Origin: Candidatus Baltobacteraceae bacterium | Lineage (GTDB): Bacteria > Vulcanimicrobiota > Vulcanimicrobiia > Vulcanimicrobiales > Vulcanimicrobiaceae | Direction: 5' to 3' | Length of the DNA stretch: 60,793 bases | NCBI GenBank assembly: GCA_036489885.1 | Contig: DASXEW010000002.1 | Span: 96,111 to 156,903, forward strand | Made by a program: the position numbers and the translations under genes | Part shown: positions 27,411-35,775 of the stretch, one piece after another | How positions within the stretch are numbered: the first letter of the stretch is position 1 | Layout of the letters: every line of letters begins with the position of its first letter | Notes under the pieces: generated by a model | Seen by the model: only the letters and a program-made list of their open reading frames with translations | Databases searched by the model: none | What the model was told of the DNA's origin: nothing

Positions 27411-28219
27411 GGCGGTGGCAGACCTCCGTGAGCGACGAAGCCGAGAATCCATAGCGAGAAATAAAACGCCGGACCGGCGAAGAGATAACTGTCGAAGCGG
27501 TCGAGCACGCCGCCGTGCGAGCCGATCGCACTCCCGGCGTTCTTGACGCGCGCATCGCGCTTGAGAGCCGACTCGACCAGATCGCCGGCTTGCGCCGCGA
27601 TCGAAGTGATTGCTCCGACGAGCGCGCCTTGCCACCATGCGAATCCGATTTGCGGCAACATCCCGAAGGCGACGCCGACTCCGATGCCGACGAGCAGTCC
27701 TCCAATCGAGCCTTCAACCGTTTTTCGGGGTGAAATTCTCGTGAGCGGGCGTTTCCCGATCGCAACGCCGACCAGCATCGCGAACACGTCGGTGAGCGCA
27801 ATAATGAAGATTGCGTACAGCGTCAGCCACATGCCGACTTCGGGAATGCCGCGAATCACGATAAAGTACGAGACCAGTTTCCCGATGTACAGGACGGCCA
27901 AGAGCGTGAAGGCGCTGCGCGCGAGATAGTGACCCTTGTGCGCGAACGTCGAGAACACGAACGTCGCGATGATCGTCGCCGCGAGCAGCAGACTCTCGAA
28001 ACGATGAACGACGCCGAACGTCGTCAGCCCGATATATGCGAGCACCGCCGGTGCCGCGATCGCGCCCTCGACCGGGGTTCCTTTGCGCAGCGCGAGCTTG
28101 TCGAACTCCCACAAGCAGCCGATGGCGATGACCGCGACGAGCACGGCGAAAAGCGGATAGACCAGAGCGCAGCCGAGGCCAAGGATCGCGAGCCCAATGC
28201 CGATCGCGACGCGGCGCAT
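27407..28219 (-). CDS. cdsA: Phosphatidate cytidylyltransferase
   Basis: 270-aa multi-pass membrane enzyme making CDP-diacylglycerol for phospholipid synthesis. Around eight hydrophobic segments are visible, and the family signature near the C terminus is present as RDARVKNAGSAIGSHGGVLDRFDSYLFAGP, where the SxxKRxxxxKDxxxxxPGHGGxxDRxD pattern is recognisable. It is normally preceded by uppS; here the preceding reading frame is a 63-aa unknown. Confidence 0.94.
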   Translation of the reverse strand: MRRVAIGIGLAILGLGCALVYPLFAVLVAVIAIGCLWEFDKLALRKGTPVEGAIAAPAVLAYIGLTTFGVVHRFESLLLAATIIATFVFSTFAHKGHYLARSAFTLLAVLYIGKLVSYFIVIRGIPEVGMWLTLYAIFIIALTDVFAMLVGVAIGKRPLTRISPRKTVEGSIGGLLVGIGVGVAFGMLPQIGFAWWQGALVGAITSIAAQAGDLVESALKRDARVKNAGSAIGSHGGVLDRFDSYLFAGPAFYFSLWILGFVAHGGLPPP

Positions 28220-28298
28220 TCCGATCGAACCGCCGGCGCCCCGCGATTTGGAACGAGCTAGCGCGCTCGCCGGCGCCGCGACGCTCCTGCGAATCGGA

Positions 28299-28490
28299 TT
28301 AGATCCTCTCGTATCCTTCGTAGCTGCACAACAACTCGGTGACGTCGGCGCGTTCCTTCACGCGCAGGACGCGCAACTTGCCCAAGCCGATCGCAGGATA
28401 CGGTGGAAGCAACATGCGCAGCGAGACATTACGGCCGGCGAGCTGCGCGCGCGCTTCGACTTCCGGAACGAGGACGAGTTCGGAGCTCAT
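28299..28490 (-). CDS. Small protein of unknown function between frr and cdsA
   Basis: 63 aa. The ATG overlaps the frr stop by four bases (ATGA, 28487-28490), the same coupling used elsewhere in this operon, so translation is likely. Sequence has predicted beta character (GKLRVLRVKERADVTELL, then CSYEGYERI) and a proline-rich turn MLLPPYPAIG; no signal peptide, membrane segment or cysteine pair. It occupies the position of uppS but has none of its motifs (no HxxxDGNGRW block). I do not recognise the family. Confidence 0.55.
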   Translation of the reverse strand: MSSELVLVPEVEARAQLAGRNVSLRMLLPPYPAIGLGKLRVLRVKERADVTELLCSYEGYERI

Positions 28491-29044
28491 ACCTCCATGA
28501 TCTCTTTTTCTTTTGCCGCTACCAGCGCATCGACGTCCTTGACGTATTTGTCGGTCATCTTCTGCAGCTGATCGCTTGCGCGTTTGTTCTCGTCTTCGGT
28601 GATTTTGTGATCTTTGAGCAGCGCCTTGACGGCGTCGACGCTCTTGTGCCGGATGCCGCGAATTGCGACTTTGCCTTCTTCGCCGCGCTTGTGCACGATC
28701 TTGACCAAATCTTTGCGGCGTTCTTCCGTGAGCGGTGGAAAGCTGAGCCGAACGTTTTGACCGTCGACGTTGGGATTGAGTCCCAGGTCGCTGGTCTCGA
28801 TCGCCTTACGGATTCCCGCGACCGTCGATTTGTCGTATGCGCTGACGACCAGCGAACGTCCGTCCGGTGAGCTGACGCTTGCTACTTGTTTGAGCGGAAC
28901 GGTCGCGCCGTAGGCTTCAACCTCGAGACGATCCAGCAATGCCGGCGAGGCGCGCCCGGTTCGAATCGCCGCAAAATCGTGGCGCGTTGATTCAACCGCT
29001 TTGCCCATGCGTGACTCACTGTCTTTGAAGACGTCATTGAGCAT
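28487..29044 (-). CDS. frr: Ribosome recycling factor
   Basis: 185 aa, exactly the usual RRF length, when started at the ATG 29044, which has AGGAG at 29052-29056 with 7-base spacing; the ATG at 29050 and the longer frame are rejected. It dissociates post-termination ribosomes with EF-G. Hallmarks: [22 protein letters not shown]-like [26 protein letters not shown], and the helical [22 protein letters not shown] near the C terminus. It overlaps pyrH by 11 bases. Confidence 0.97.
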   Translation of the reverse strand: MLNDVFKDSESRMGKAVESTRHDFAAIRTGRASPALLDRLEVEAYGATVPLKQVASVSSPDGRSLVVSAYDKSTVAGIRKAIETSDLGLNPNVDGQNVRLSFPPLTEERRKDLVKIVHKRGEEGKVAIRGIRHKSVDAVKALLKDHKITEDENKRASDQLQKMTDKYVKDVDALVAAKEKEIMEV

Positions 29045-29777
29045 GCGCATACTCCTGGTTCGGCGTGGGGCGTCCGACGTACGTTCCGATCGGCTCGCCG
29101 AAAACGACACGGCGAATATTGCCCGGGACGTTCATATCGAAAACAACGATCGGAAGTCCGTTGTCCATGCAAAGCGTGAGCGCCGTGCTGTCCATGACTT
29201 CAAGCCCGAGCTGCAGCACTTGAAGATAATCGACGTGCGTGAAGCGTGTCGCGGTCGGATCCTTTTTCGGATCGGCGGTGTAGACGCCGTCGACTTTGGT
29301 TGCCTTGAGGATCGCTTGCGCGCCGACTTCGACGGCCCGCAATGCTGCGGTCGTATCGGTCGTGAAATACGGATTGCCCGTCCCCGCAGCGAAAATGACG
29401 ACGCGTCCCTTCTCCAAGTGACGGATAGCCCGCCTGCGGATGTAAGGCTCCGCGATTTCGTGCATTGCAATTGCCGTCTGCACGCGCGAAGCGACATCGA
29501 TACGTTCGAGCGCATCCTGGAGCGCGAGCGCATTAATAACGGTCGCGAGCATACCCATGTAGTCGGCCGTAGCGCGTTCCATCCCCGCGGCTTCGTGAGT
29601 CTTCCCGCGCCAAATATTCCCTCCGCCGACGACGACGGCGATCGAGATGCCTTCCTTATGGACAGCCTGGATCTGACGCGCCATACCGGCCGTCGTCTCG
29701 ACATCGACGCTATGGTCGGCGCCGGCAAAGGCTTCGCCGGAGAGCTTGAGCAGGACGCGTCGGAAAACTGGTTCCAC
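29034..29777 (-). CDS. pyrH: Uridylate kinase
   Basis: 247 aa; phosphorylates UMP to UDP, an entry point for UDP-sugars and CTP. Amino acid kinase fold with [25 protein letters not shown] (near residue 60), [20 protein letters not shown] (near 140), and [15 protein letters not shown]. The GTG at 29777 is chosen: GGAG lies eight bases upstream, 16 bases after the tsf stop, and it gives the standard N terminus; a longer frame extends into tsf. Confidence 0.97.
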   Translation of the reverse strand: MEPVFRRVLLKLSGEAFAGADHSVDVETTAGMARQIQAVHKEGISIAVVVGGGNIWRGKTHEAAGMERATADYMGMLATVINALALQDALERIDVASRVQTAIAMHEIAEPYIRRRAIRHLEKGRVVIFAAGTGNPYFTTDTTAALRAVEVGAQAILKATKVDGVYTADPKKDPTATRFTHVDYLQVLQLGLEVMDSTALTLCMDNGLPIVVFDMNVPGNIRRVVFGEPIGTYVGRPTPNQEYAHAQ

Positions 29778-29793
29778 GGCGCCTACTCCGCCG

Positions 29794-30402
29794 CTACTCT
29801 TCGCCGAGGGCGAACCGCGCGAAGCGCCTGACGCGAACCTTCTCGCCCAAAACGCCCGAAACGCCGGCAACGAGCTCGCCGATCGTCACCTCGTCGTTCT
29901 TCACGAACTGCTGCTCGAGCAGACAATGTTCCTCGAACCACTTGCCCAGTTTCCCCTCGACGATCTTTTCCGCGACCGCCGCAGGCTTCCCGGGTGGGAC
30001 GGTTTTCTCGAATTCCGCCCGTTGCTGCGCTACGATCTCGCCTGGAACGCTCTCGCGATCTAAGTACGACGGCTTCATCGCCGCGATATGCATCGCGACG
30101 TCGCGGCTGAGCTCGATGAAGCGCTCGTTGCGAGCCACGAAATCGGTCTCGCAATTGACCTCGACGAGGACGCCGATTTTGCCGCCAGCGTGAATGTAGC
30201 TCGCGACGCGCCCCTCATTGGCGACGCGTTCGGCTTTTTTCTCGGCGCGCGCGAGGCCTTGCTCCGTGAGCGCGAGTTTTGCCGCTTCATAATTGCCCGA
30301 CGCTTTCACAAGGGCGTTGCGGCAATCGATCATTCCGCCGCCGGTTTCTTCGCGGAGACGTTTGATGTCGTCGGTGCTGGGCTTATAATCTGTGGTTTGC
30401 AT
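29794..30402 (-). CDS. tsf: Elongation factor Ts (short form)
   Basis: 202 aa, nucleotide-exchange factor for EF-Tu. N-terminal UBA-like domain ([21 protein letters not shown]), then [22 protein letters not shown], whose TDFV motif disturbs the Mg site of EF-Tu. The single core subdomain makes it shorter than the 280-aa E. coli protein, resembling the Thermus short form. One base separates it from rpsB. Confidence 0.97.
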   Translation of the reverse strand: MQTTDYKPSTDDIKRLREETGGGMIDCRNALVKASGNYEAAKLALTEQGLARAEKKAERVANEGRVASYIHAGGKIGVLVEVNCETDFVARNERFIELSRDVAMHIAAMKPSYLDRESVPGEIVAQQRAEFEKTVPPGKPAAVAEKIVEGKLGKWFEEHCLLEQQFVKNDEVTIGELVAGVSGVLGEKVRVRRFARFALGEE

Positions 30403-30403
30403 G

Positions 30404-31195
30404 TTAGGGAGCGACCTCTTCGGTTTCGTAAGAGGTCGAATCGTAAGAACTTTCTGCTTCGGTGTGGCCTGCGATGATAGCGTCCGCGATCTTCGAGACC
30501 ATCAGCTTGACGGCGCGAATGGCATCGTCGTTGCCGGGGATGAGATAGTCAACCTCGTCGGGGTCGCAATTGGTGTCAACAACCGCGATGATCGGAATCT
30601 TGAGCTTGCGGGCTTCGAGTACCGCGATGCGCTCTTTCTTGGGATCGACGACGAACAGGGCGTCAGGCAGACGGTGCATGTCTTTGATCCCACCCAAGAA
30701 TCGCTCGAGCTTGTCGAGCTCGTCGGTGAGCTTCGCGACTTCTTTCTTAGGAAGCAGATCGAAGGTGCCTTGTTGACGCATCCCTTCGAGCTCGCGAAGG
30801 CGCGCGATACGCTTTTGAATCGTTGCGAAATTGGTAAGCGTGCCACCTAGCCAACGCTGATTGACGAAAAACGTTCCACAGCGCTCGGCCTCTTCTTTAA
30901 CGGCGTCTTGCGCTTGCTTCTTGGTGCCGACGAACAGAATGACTTTGTTCGACGCGGCCATCCCTTTGACGACCTCGTAGACCTCGCGCACGCGCGCAAT
31001 CGTCTTCGAGAGATCGATGATGTAGATGCCGTTACGCTCTTGGAAGATGTACGGCTTCATCTTGGGGTTCCAGCGTCGCGTCTGGTGACCGAAGTGCACG
31101 CCTGCTTCGAGCAGCTCGCGCATGGTGATGACCTGATTTCCGGCGGCGGCTTCGCTAGCTGGAATCGCCTGCTCGGCAGCCTCGAGGGTTTCCAC
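30404..31195 (-). CDS. rpsB: 30S ribosomal protein S2
   Basis: 263 aa. The S2 signature [22 protein letters not shown] follows an acidic 23-residue N-terminal extension, and [34 protein letters not shown] and [12 protein letters not shown] are all present. The GTG at 31195 has AAGGA about 11 bases upstream; an ATG at residue 25 would give the standard N terminus and cannot be excluded. First gene of the housekeeping operon. Confidence 0.95.
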   Translation of the reverse strand: METLEAAEQAIPASEAAAGNQVITMRELLEAGVHFGHQTRRWNPKMKPYIFQERNGIYIIDLSKTIARVREVYEVVKGMAASNKVILFVGTKKQAQDAVKEEAERCGTFFVNQRWLGGTLTNFATIQKRIARLRELEGMRQQGTFDLLPKKEVAKLTDELDKLERFLGGIKDMHRLPDALFVVDPKKERIAVLEARKLKIPIIAVVDTNCDPDEVDYLIPGNDDAIRAVKLMVSKIADAIIAGHTEAESSYDSTSYETEEVAP

Positions 31196-31264
31196 TGGGA
31201 TTGGGATCCTTTCTGGTCCATGGCGGGGGAGGACATCCTGTCGACCCGACCCGGGGGACCATAG

Positions 31265-31285
31265 CGCCCGGCCTCATGCCGGGCG
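31265..31285 (-). promoter_or_regulatory. Hairpin in the predicted rpsB leader
   Basis: CGCCCGGC-CTCAT-GCCGGGCG forms a perfect 8-bp stem with a 5-base loop in the 148-base gap before rpsB and just downstream of the predicted promoter. S2 regulates its own operon through leader RNA in several bacteria, so this is a candidate control element; it could instead be a read-through terminator. No U-tract follows it. Confidence 0.4.
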
Positions 31286-31303
31286 AATTTGGGCAACCGC
31301 GAC

Positions 31304-31333
31304 AGTATACTATGCCGCCGCCCCTCGGGACAA
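31304..31333 (-). promoter_or_regulatory. Candidate sigma-70-type promoter for the rpsB operon
   Basis: On the minus strand TTGTCC (31328-31333) and TATACT (31304-31309) are separated by 18 bases and sit about 110 bases upstream of rpsB. The -10 element matches the consensus in five of six positions. This is the best promoter-like pair I found for the housekeeping operon. Confidence 0.5.
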
Positions 31334-31343
31334 TCGCTCGCGC

Positions 31344-33113
31344 TCAGATCGAGACGATCGAATCGCCCCCCTCGCCCGCGCGGAAGCCCGGCATATAGAA
31401 GGTCGGAAGAAAGAGATACTTCGTCCCGGCCTGCCGCTTGCGCACCACTTCCTCGAGGTTCCGGCGCGCTTGCTCGATCGCGGGACGTCCGGCAGCCGGG
31501 TACTTATCAAAGATGCGACGGAGCGAGCTGTGGGCTCTTTCGCCCACCATCGTCGCGGCAAAGCTGTCTGCGTCATCGTAGAGCACCCACGATGTCGTAA
31601 AGTGGTCCACGTGTACGAACAGGCTAACGAGCGACATCCGCAGCTGAATATCGTAATCGGCATAGCCCGTTTCGGGATCCCAAAGCCCGATTTGTTCATA
31701 GAGTTTCTTGCGCATCATGAACGACGTCGGATTGATCGATGTCGCAACGAGTGCGAACGTCGGGTCGAGCCCGTCGATATACACGGATCCATTGAATCCG
31801 ATGTCGACGCGACTGCCCTCTGGTAAGCGTTTGGTGTAGTGCGCAATGCAGTTCGTATGCGCGACCAGAGCGCCGGTACGTTCGAGCGCATCCGTCAGAC
31901 GCTCGACGTGATCCGGAAAGAACCGGTCGTCATCGGCACACGCACATATGTACTCCCCGTCGCATGCCTCGATACCAACGTTCATCGCGCGAATGTGCTT
32001 GACGTTCTCTTTCCGGTCGAGCAGCTTGATGTTCATGTGCGGAAATCGCGCGCAAACGCCGGCAACCGGCTCGCCGCCGTCGTTTACGACGACGGTCTGA
32101 ATATTCGGATATGTCTGCGCCGCGACGGCCGCAAGCGCACCCTCGAGTTCAACTTGCCGGTTGTACGTGACGATAATCGCCGAAACGAGCGGTGCGCTCT
32201 TCGACCAATCGCTGACGCTGATCCGTAGCGGCGGCGGTTGCCCGATCTGTGCCCGCAACTCCGTCGGCCGTCCGCACGCGCGCAAAGCACCGGCATAGAC
32301 GGAGCGCCACTGCGAAGGTTCGTAAACGACCGCGCCTCGGATCGCTTCGTGCGCGCCGCTGGTCGAAGCGACGAGCTGTGGAACGTTGCGTTGTGCAAAC
32401 GCGAGTGCCGCTCCAGGATCCGAGAGCGACGCCGTCACGACCAACGCTGCACCGGAAAGAAGATCGCCGACGTGCGGATCTCCGGCGTCTAAATATTCGG
32501 CGCGCACACGCGGCGCGTCACCGCCTGCACAAACGACGAACACGTCGCCTCGCCACTCCTCGAACGCGAACGCGAGCAGCCCCGTCGCAGCAGCAGGGAG
32601 CTCAGGCGCCCAAATAACGACGCGCGGCTCGGCGGGCGTGACGGCCGAGAAATCGGGAATCCGTTCGGGCGACGCAAGTATCTCCGTGCACGTCCGGCGA
32701 CGGCCGAACTGCGCGGCGAAGCGCTCGCGTTCGTTGCTCGACCAGAAAAGTTGTGCGCTTGCGAATTCCGCGAATTCACGCGCGAGGGCGGTCGTCGCGG
32801 CATCAAACGCCGTAAGTTGCGCAACCGGGGTTCCCGAGACAACGAGCGTCCCAGCGGCGAGGGCGTCGAACGCCGCACGCCGCTGATCGAGATCGGAAAA
32901 CTGGGTTAGCAGCGAGGGTGAGACATCGAAGGCGAGGCGGGAACGCGGGTCCTCCCACAGCAGCATCCCGTAGAATAGGTCACCGCGCATTCGGCGCTCG
33001 ACGAGCCGCGGGTAGGCCTCTTTTAGGTTGCCGACGTCGGCAAAGACGGCATCCAGGGTCGGGAAACGGGCGGCGACGCGAGAGGAGCGCTCGCCGAAGG
33101 CTTGGGCCGGCAT
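31344..33113 (-). CDS. Two-part glycosyltransferase: degenerate GT-B-like half plus C-terminal GT2 (paralogue C)
   Basis: 589 aa. N half: VVIWAPELPAAATGLLAF, VASTSGAHEAIRGAVVYEP; GT2 half from about 315: PLVSAIIVTYNRQVELEGAL, NDGGE, CACADDDRFFPDHVERL; tail YLFLPTFYMPGFRAGE. The paralogues A and B share each block. It lies upstream of the rpsB promoter on the same strand and diverges from the DegT gene at 33199, with an 85-base gap holding no clear promoter. The ATG at 33113 has AAGGGG immediately before it. Confidence 0.86.
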   Translation of the reverse strand: MPAQAFGERSSRVAARFPTLDAVFADVGNLKEAYPRLVERRMRGDLFYGMLLWEDPRSRLAFDVSPSLLTQFSDLDQRRAAFDALAAGTLVVSGTPVAQLTAFDAATTALAREFAEFASAQLFWSSNERERFAAQFGRRRTCTEILASPERIPDFSAVTPAEPRVVIWAPELPAAATGLLAFAFEEWRGDVFVVCAGGDAPRVRAEYLDAGDPHVGDLLSGAALVVTASLSDPGAALAFAQRNVPQLVASTSGAHEAIRGAVVYEPSQWRSVYAGALRACGRPTELRAQIGQPPPLRISVSDWSKSAPLVSAIIVTYNRQVELEGALAAVAAQTYPNIQTVVVNDGGEPVAGVCARFPHMNIKLLDRKENVKHIRAMNVGIEACDGEYICACADDDRFFPDHVERLTDALERTGALVAHTNCIAHYTKRLPEGSRVDIGFNGSVYIDGLDPTFALVATSINPTSFMMRKKLYEQIGLWDPETGYADYDIQLRMSLVSLFVHVDHFTTSWVLYDDADSFAATMVGERAHSSLRRIFDKYPAAGRPAIEQARRNLEEVVRKRQAGTKYLFLPTFYMPGFRAGEGGDSIVSI

Positions 33114-33198
33114 CCCCTTAGGCTTCGTCCGGCATCGTACGCGGCCCCAGCACGGCCTAGGTCAAGGCTGCCGCGGGCCGACCGATAACCCCAAGTAT

Positions 33199-34335
33199 AT
33201 GGGCAATTACGAGATTCCGTATTGGCGAACGAAACTGCGCGCCGAGGAACGCGACGCTGTCGCAAGCGCGGTCGAGCAAGGCTGCCTTAGTATGGGCGCC
33301 ATAACCGAGCGCTTCGAAGCCGCGCTTGCGGATTTCTTCGGCGTCCCCAGCGTCGTGTGTACGACCAGCGGAAGCTCAGCGCTCTTTCTGGCTTGCGCCG
33401 GACTTGGGCTCGGACCCGGAGACGAGGTCATACTACCGAACCGCACGTTCGTCGCGACGGCGCACGCCGTTATGCTCACCGGCGCCAGCGTTCGGCTCGT
33501 GGACGTTCGTTCGGATTGCACGATCATCGATGAAGACCAGATCGCCGCAGCGATCACACCACGCACGCGTGCAATCTGCGCGGTGCATCTCAACGGCAAT
33601 CACGCCGACATGGAACGAATCCGCGCGATCGCCCGCAAAGAGGGGCTGGCCGTTTTCGAGGACGCCGCACAAGCGTTTGCCTCGCGTTCACCTCAAGGCT
33701 ACTTGGGCACGCTTTCCGATGCCGGTTGTTTTTCGCTCGGCGTCACCAAGCTGATTACGACCGGCCAGGGTGGCCTCGTCATCGCGCACACACCGGAGCT
33801 GGCAGAGCGTCTTCGGCGTTTTCGCAGCCACGGGGTTTTCGACACGTTCGATGCGACCTACGAACGCTTCGGATTCAATCTCAAATATACCGACATGCAA
33901 GCCTCGGTCGGTCTCGTGCAGCTTGGTCGCGTAAGCGACAAGATCGAACGTCACAAGCGCTTCTACTCGGAATACACCGACGGACTCACGAGCATTCCGT
34001 TTATCCGCATGCTCGAGGTCGATCTGGCTGCGGGCAACGTCCCGCTGTGGGCTGAGGCGCTCGTTGCGGATCGCGAAAACGTCATCCGGTTGCTGGCAGA
34101 AAACGGAATTCAAGTCCGGCCATTCTTGCCGAACCTGAGTGAAGCAACGCATCTGAGCGCGCGCGACGAAGATTTCCCGAACTCGCGTCCATTCGCGCGG
34201 CACGGTATCTTCTTACCGTCCGGTCCGGATCTGCCGCCGAACGCCGTCGCACGAACGATCGAAGTTCTCCGTTCGATCGCGGGTAAGGTGCACGGAGAAG
34301 CGCCCGTGCTACCGCCGCGCCGCTGGGCGGCCTGA
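33199..34335 (+). CDS. DegT/DnrJ/EryC1/StrS aminotransferase
   Basis: 378 aa from the ATG at 33199; the upstream frame overlaps the divergent gene. Motifs: TTSGSSALFLACAGLGLGPGDEV, VFEDAAQAFASRS, Schiff-base lysine in LGVTKLITTGQGG (near 185). It is closer to PseC/Per-type aminotransferases than to the tandem pair at 10406-12623. The start has no obvious Shine-Dalgarno and could be leaderless. It is convergent with, and three bases from, a NeuD-like acetyltransferase that could acylate the new amine. Confidence 0.9.
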   Translation: MGNYEIPYWRTKLRAEERDAVASAVEQGCLSMGAITERFEAALADFFGVPSVVCTTSGSSALFLACAGLGLGPGDEVILPNRTFVATAHAVMLTGASVRLVDVRSDCTIIDEDQIAAAITPRTRAICAVHLNGNHADMERIRAIARKEGLAVFEDAAQAFASRSPQGYLGTLSDAGCFSLGVTKLITTGQGGLVIAHTPELAERLRRFRSHGVFDTFDATYERFGFNLKYTDMQASVGLVQLGRVSDKIERHKRFYSEYTDGLTSIPFIRMLEVDLAAGNVPLWAEALVADRENVIRLLAENGIQVRPFLPNLSEATHLSARDEDFPNSRPFARHGIFLPSGPDLPPNAVARTIEVLRSIAGKVHGEAPVLPPRRWAA

Positions 34336-34338
34336 GGT

Positions 34339-35037
34339 CTATAAGTTCTTCTTCACGATCGCCGGGACGCCGGCGATCATCGTTCTCGGCGCTACGTCAC
34401 GAATCACGACGGCGCCGGCAGCGACGATCGCGTGATGGCCGATTTTGATGCGATTGATGACGACCGCAGCCGTGTGTAGCTGCGCATAGCCTTCGATCAA
34501 CACGTTTCCGGCTGTGACGACCGCGGGATCGAGCGTAACGCCTTCCTGCACGACGTTGTGGTGGTCGAGTTGGGTACCGATTCCCAAGATCACGCCGTCC
34601 GCGATCTCGGTCCGATATCCGATCGTCGCGCGCGCATGCGCGATCAGGTTGCAACCGACAACGGCATCCGGCAGCACGATGCAGCTCGGATGAATCGCAT
34701 TCGGAAGCTCGACTCCGTCACGCTGCGCGCGCCGAATCTCCTGGACGCGACGTTCCTTGTCGGCAAGCGTGACGAGCGCTGACGTGATCCCGCGTTCGCG
34801 AATCGCTTGCGGCCAATCGCGTGCGCACAGCAACGGACGGCCTTTGAAAACTCCACCGGATGGAAAGTCGAAGATTCTTGCGGAACGATTGCGCGCCGCG
34901 ACGGGATCGATCGCCGGCGGCTCGTCTTCGGGATGGACGAAGCACACGACCTCATATCCGCAGCTCGCGATCCACGAGTCGGCTTGACCGGCAGTTCCGT
35001 CTTCCCAACCGACGAACGCGATCGGCTTGAGCGTCAT
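34339..35037 (-). CDS. NeuD/PglD-like sugar acetyltransferase (left-handed beta helix)
   Basis: 232 aa. A Rossmann-like N half is followed from about residue 115 by hexapeptide repeats (IHPSCIVLPDAVVGCNLIAH, IADGVILGIGTQLDHHNVV, IKIGHHAIVAAGAVVIRDV). The histidine in TQLDHHN corresponds to the general base of PglD-type N- or O-acetyltransferases. It ends the minus-strand operon of cluster 2. A shorter homologue lies at 44394-45032. Confidence 0.85.
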   Translation of the reverse strand: MTLKPIAFVGWEDGTAGQADSWIASCGYEVVCFVHPEDEPPAIDPVAARNRSARIFDFPSGGVFKGRPLLCARDWPQAIRERGITSALVTLADKERRVQEIRRAQRDGVELPNAIHPSCIVLPDAVVGCNLIAHARATIGYRTEIADGVILGIGTQLDHHNVVQEGVTLDPAVVTAGNVLIEGYAQLHTAAVVINRIKIGHHAIVAAGAVVIRDVAPRTMIAGVPAIVKKNL

Positions 35038-35043
35038 GTCCGC

Positions 35044-35775
35044 CTATCGCACCCGTCGAAGATAGCCGCCCGGACCATCGCTTAAAATCAATCGATCGCT
35101 GAGCGCGCGATCGACTTCGAAGGGCTGCCCGGCTGCCAGCCATTCATCCAGCGCCGTTTTTGGATTATGCTCCGGCGTCCACGGCCGCTGATAGGCTGAG
35201 TCCACGGGAAGATCGGCAACCGACGTTCCAAAGACCACGAGATAGCAGCCGGCACTCACCAAACCGGCGTAGAGCTCCAGCTCGCGCGCGACGTGTGCGT
35301 GCGCATGGTTCGAGTCGAGAACGACCATCACGCGCTCATGCTCTCGCGCGCGCTCGGCAACCGCTCGCGCGACCGATTCGTCGGTCGAGCTGCCTTTGAT
35401 CAGCGAGATGCGCTTGGACATCGGATGCTCGAGCAGTGCGCGTTCGTTTTGGGGCCGCATCTCGATCTCGACCCCGAGGGTCTCGCCGCGTCCGCCGATC
35501 AGCTCGAGCTGTGAGGCGTAGAAGACGAGCGCACCTCCAAACGCAACGCCGGTTTCGATGACGAGCGTTGGACACGTATCCCAGATGATCTCACCGAGCG
35601 CGATGATATCTTGGGGCAACTGGATGATCGGAATGCCAAGCCATTCGAAATTCCGGTGATAGCCGTACGCAAAGGCTTTGGACATGAATCCGGCGCGGAT
35701 TGCCTGCACGTCTTCATCGCGCGCCGAGGCGGCAATCAAGTCCGCGTCGCGCGGAATCGGAAATCGATTCGACAT
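35044..35775 (-). CDS. CmcI/cephalosporin hydroxylase-family methyltransferase-like protein
   Basis: 243 aa of the CmcI family (misnamed hydroxylases that have a SAM-methyltransferase fold; rhamnosyl O-methyltransferases of mycobacteria belong here). Motifs: GIPIIQLPQDIIALGEIIWDT, LVIETGVAFGGALVFYASQL (SAM loop), GVEIEMRPQNERAL, LDSNHAHAHVARELELYAGL. It probably O-methylates a sugar hydroxyl. One base overlaps the preceding epimerase gene (TGATG). Confidence 0.85.
   Translation of the reverse strand: MSNRFPIPRDADLIAASARDEDVQAIRAGFMSKAFAYGYHRNFEWLGIPIIQLPQDIIALGEIIWDTCPTLVIETGVAFGGALVFYASQLELIGGRGETLGVEIEMRPQNERALLEHPMSKRISLIKGSSTDESVARAVAERAREHERVMVVLDSNHAHAHVARELELYAGLVSAGCYLVVFGTSVADLPVDSAYQRPWTPEHNPKTALDEWLAAGQPFEVDRALSDRLILSDGPGGYLRRVR

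Noticed and set aside
28299-28490. Remnant of uppS
   Set aside because: The 63-aa frame shows none of the UppS motifs, and its ATGA coupling to frr points to an intact small gene.
19905-33113. Mobile-element origin of the interleaved glycosyltransferases
   Set aside because: No transposase, integrase, terminal repeats or direct repeats were seen beside the genes, though gene order suggests insertion.
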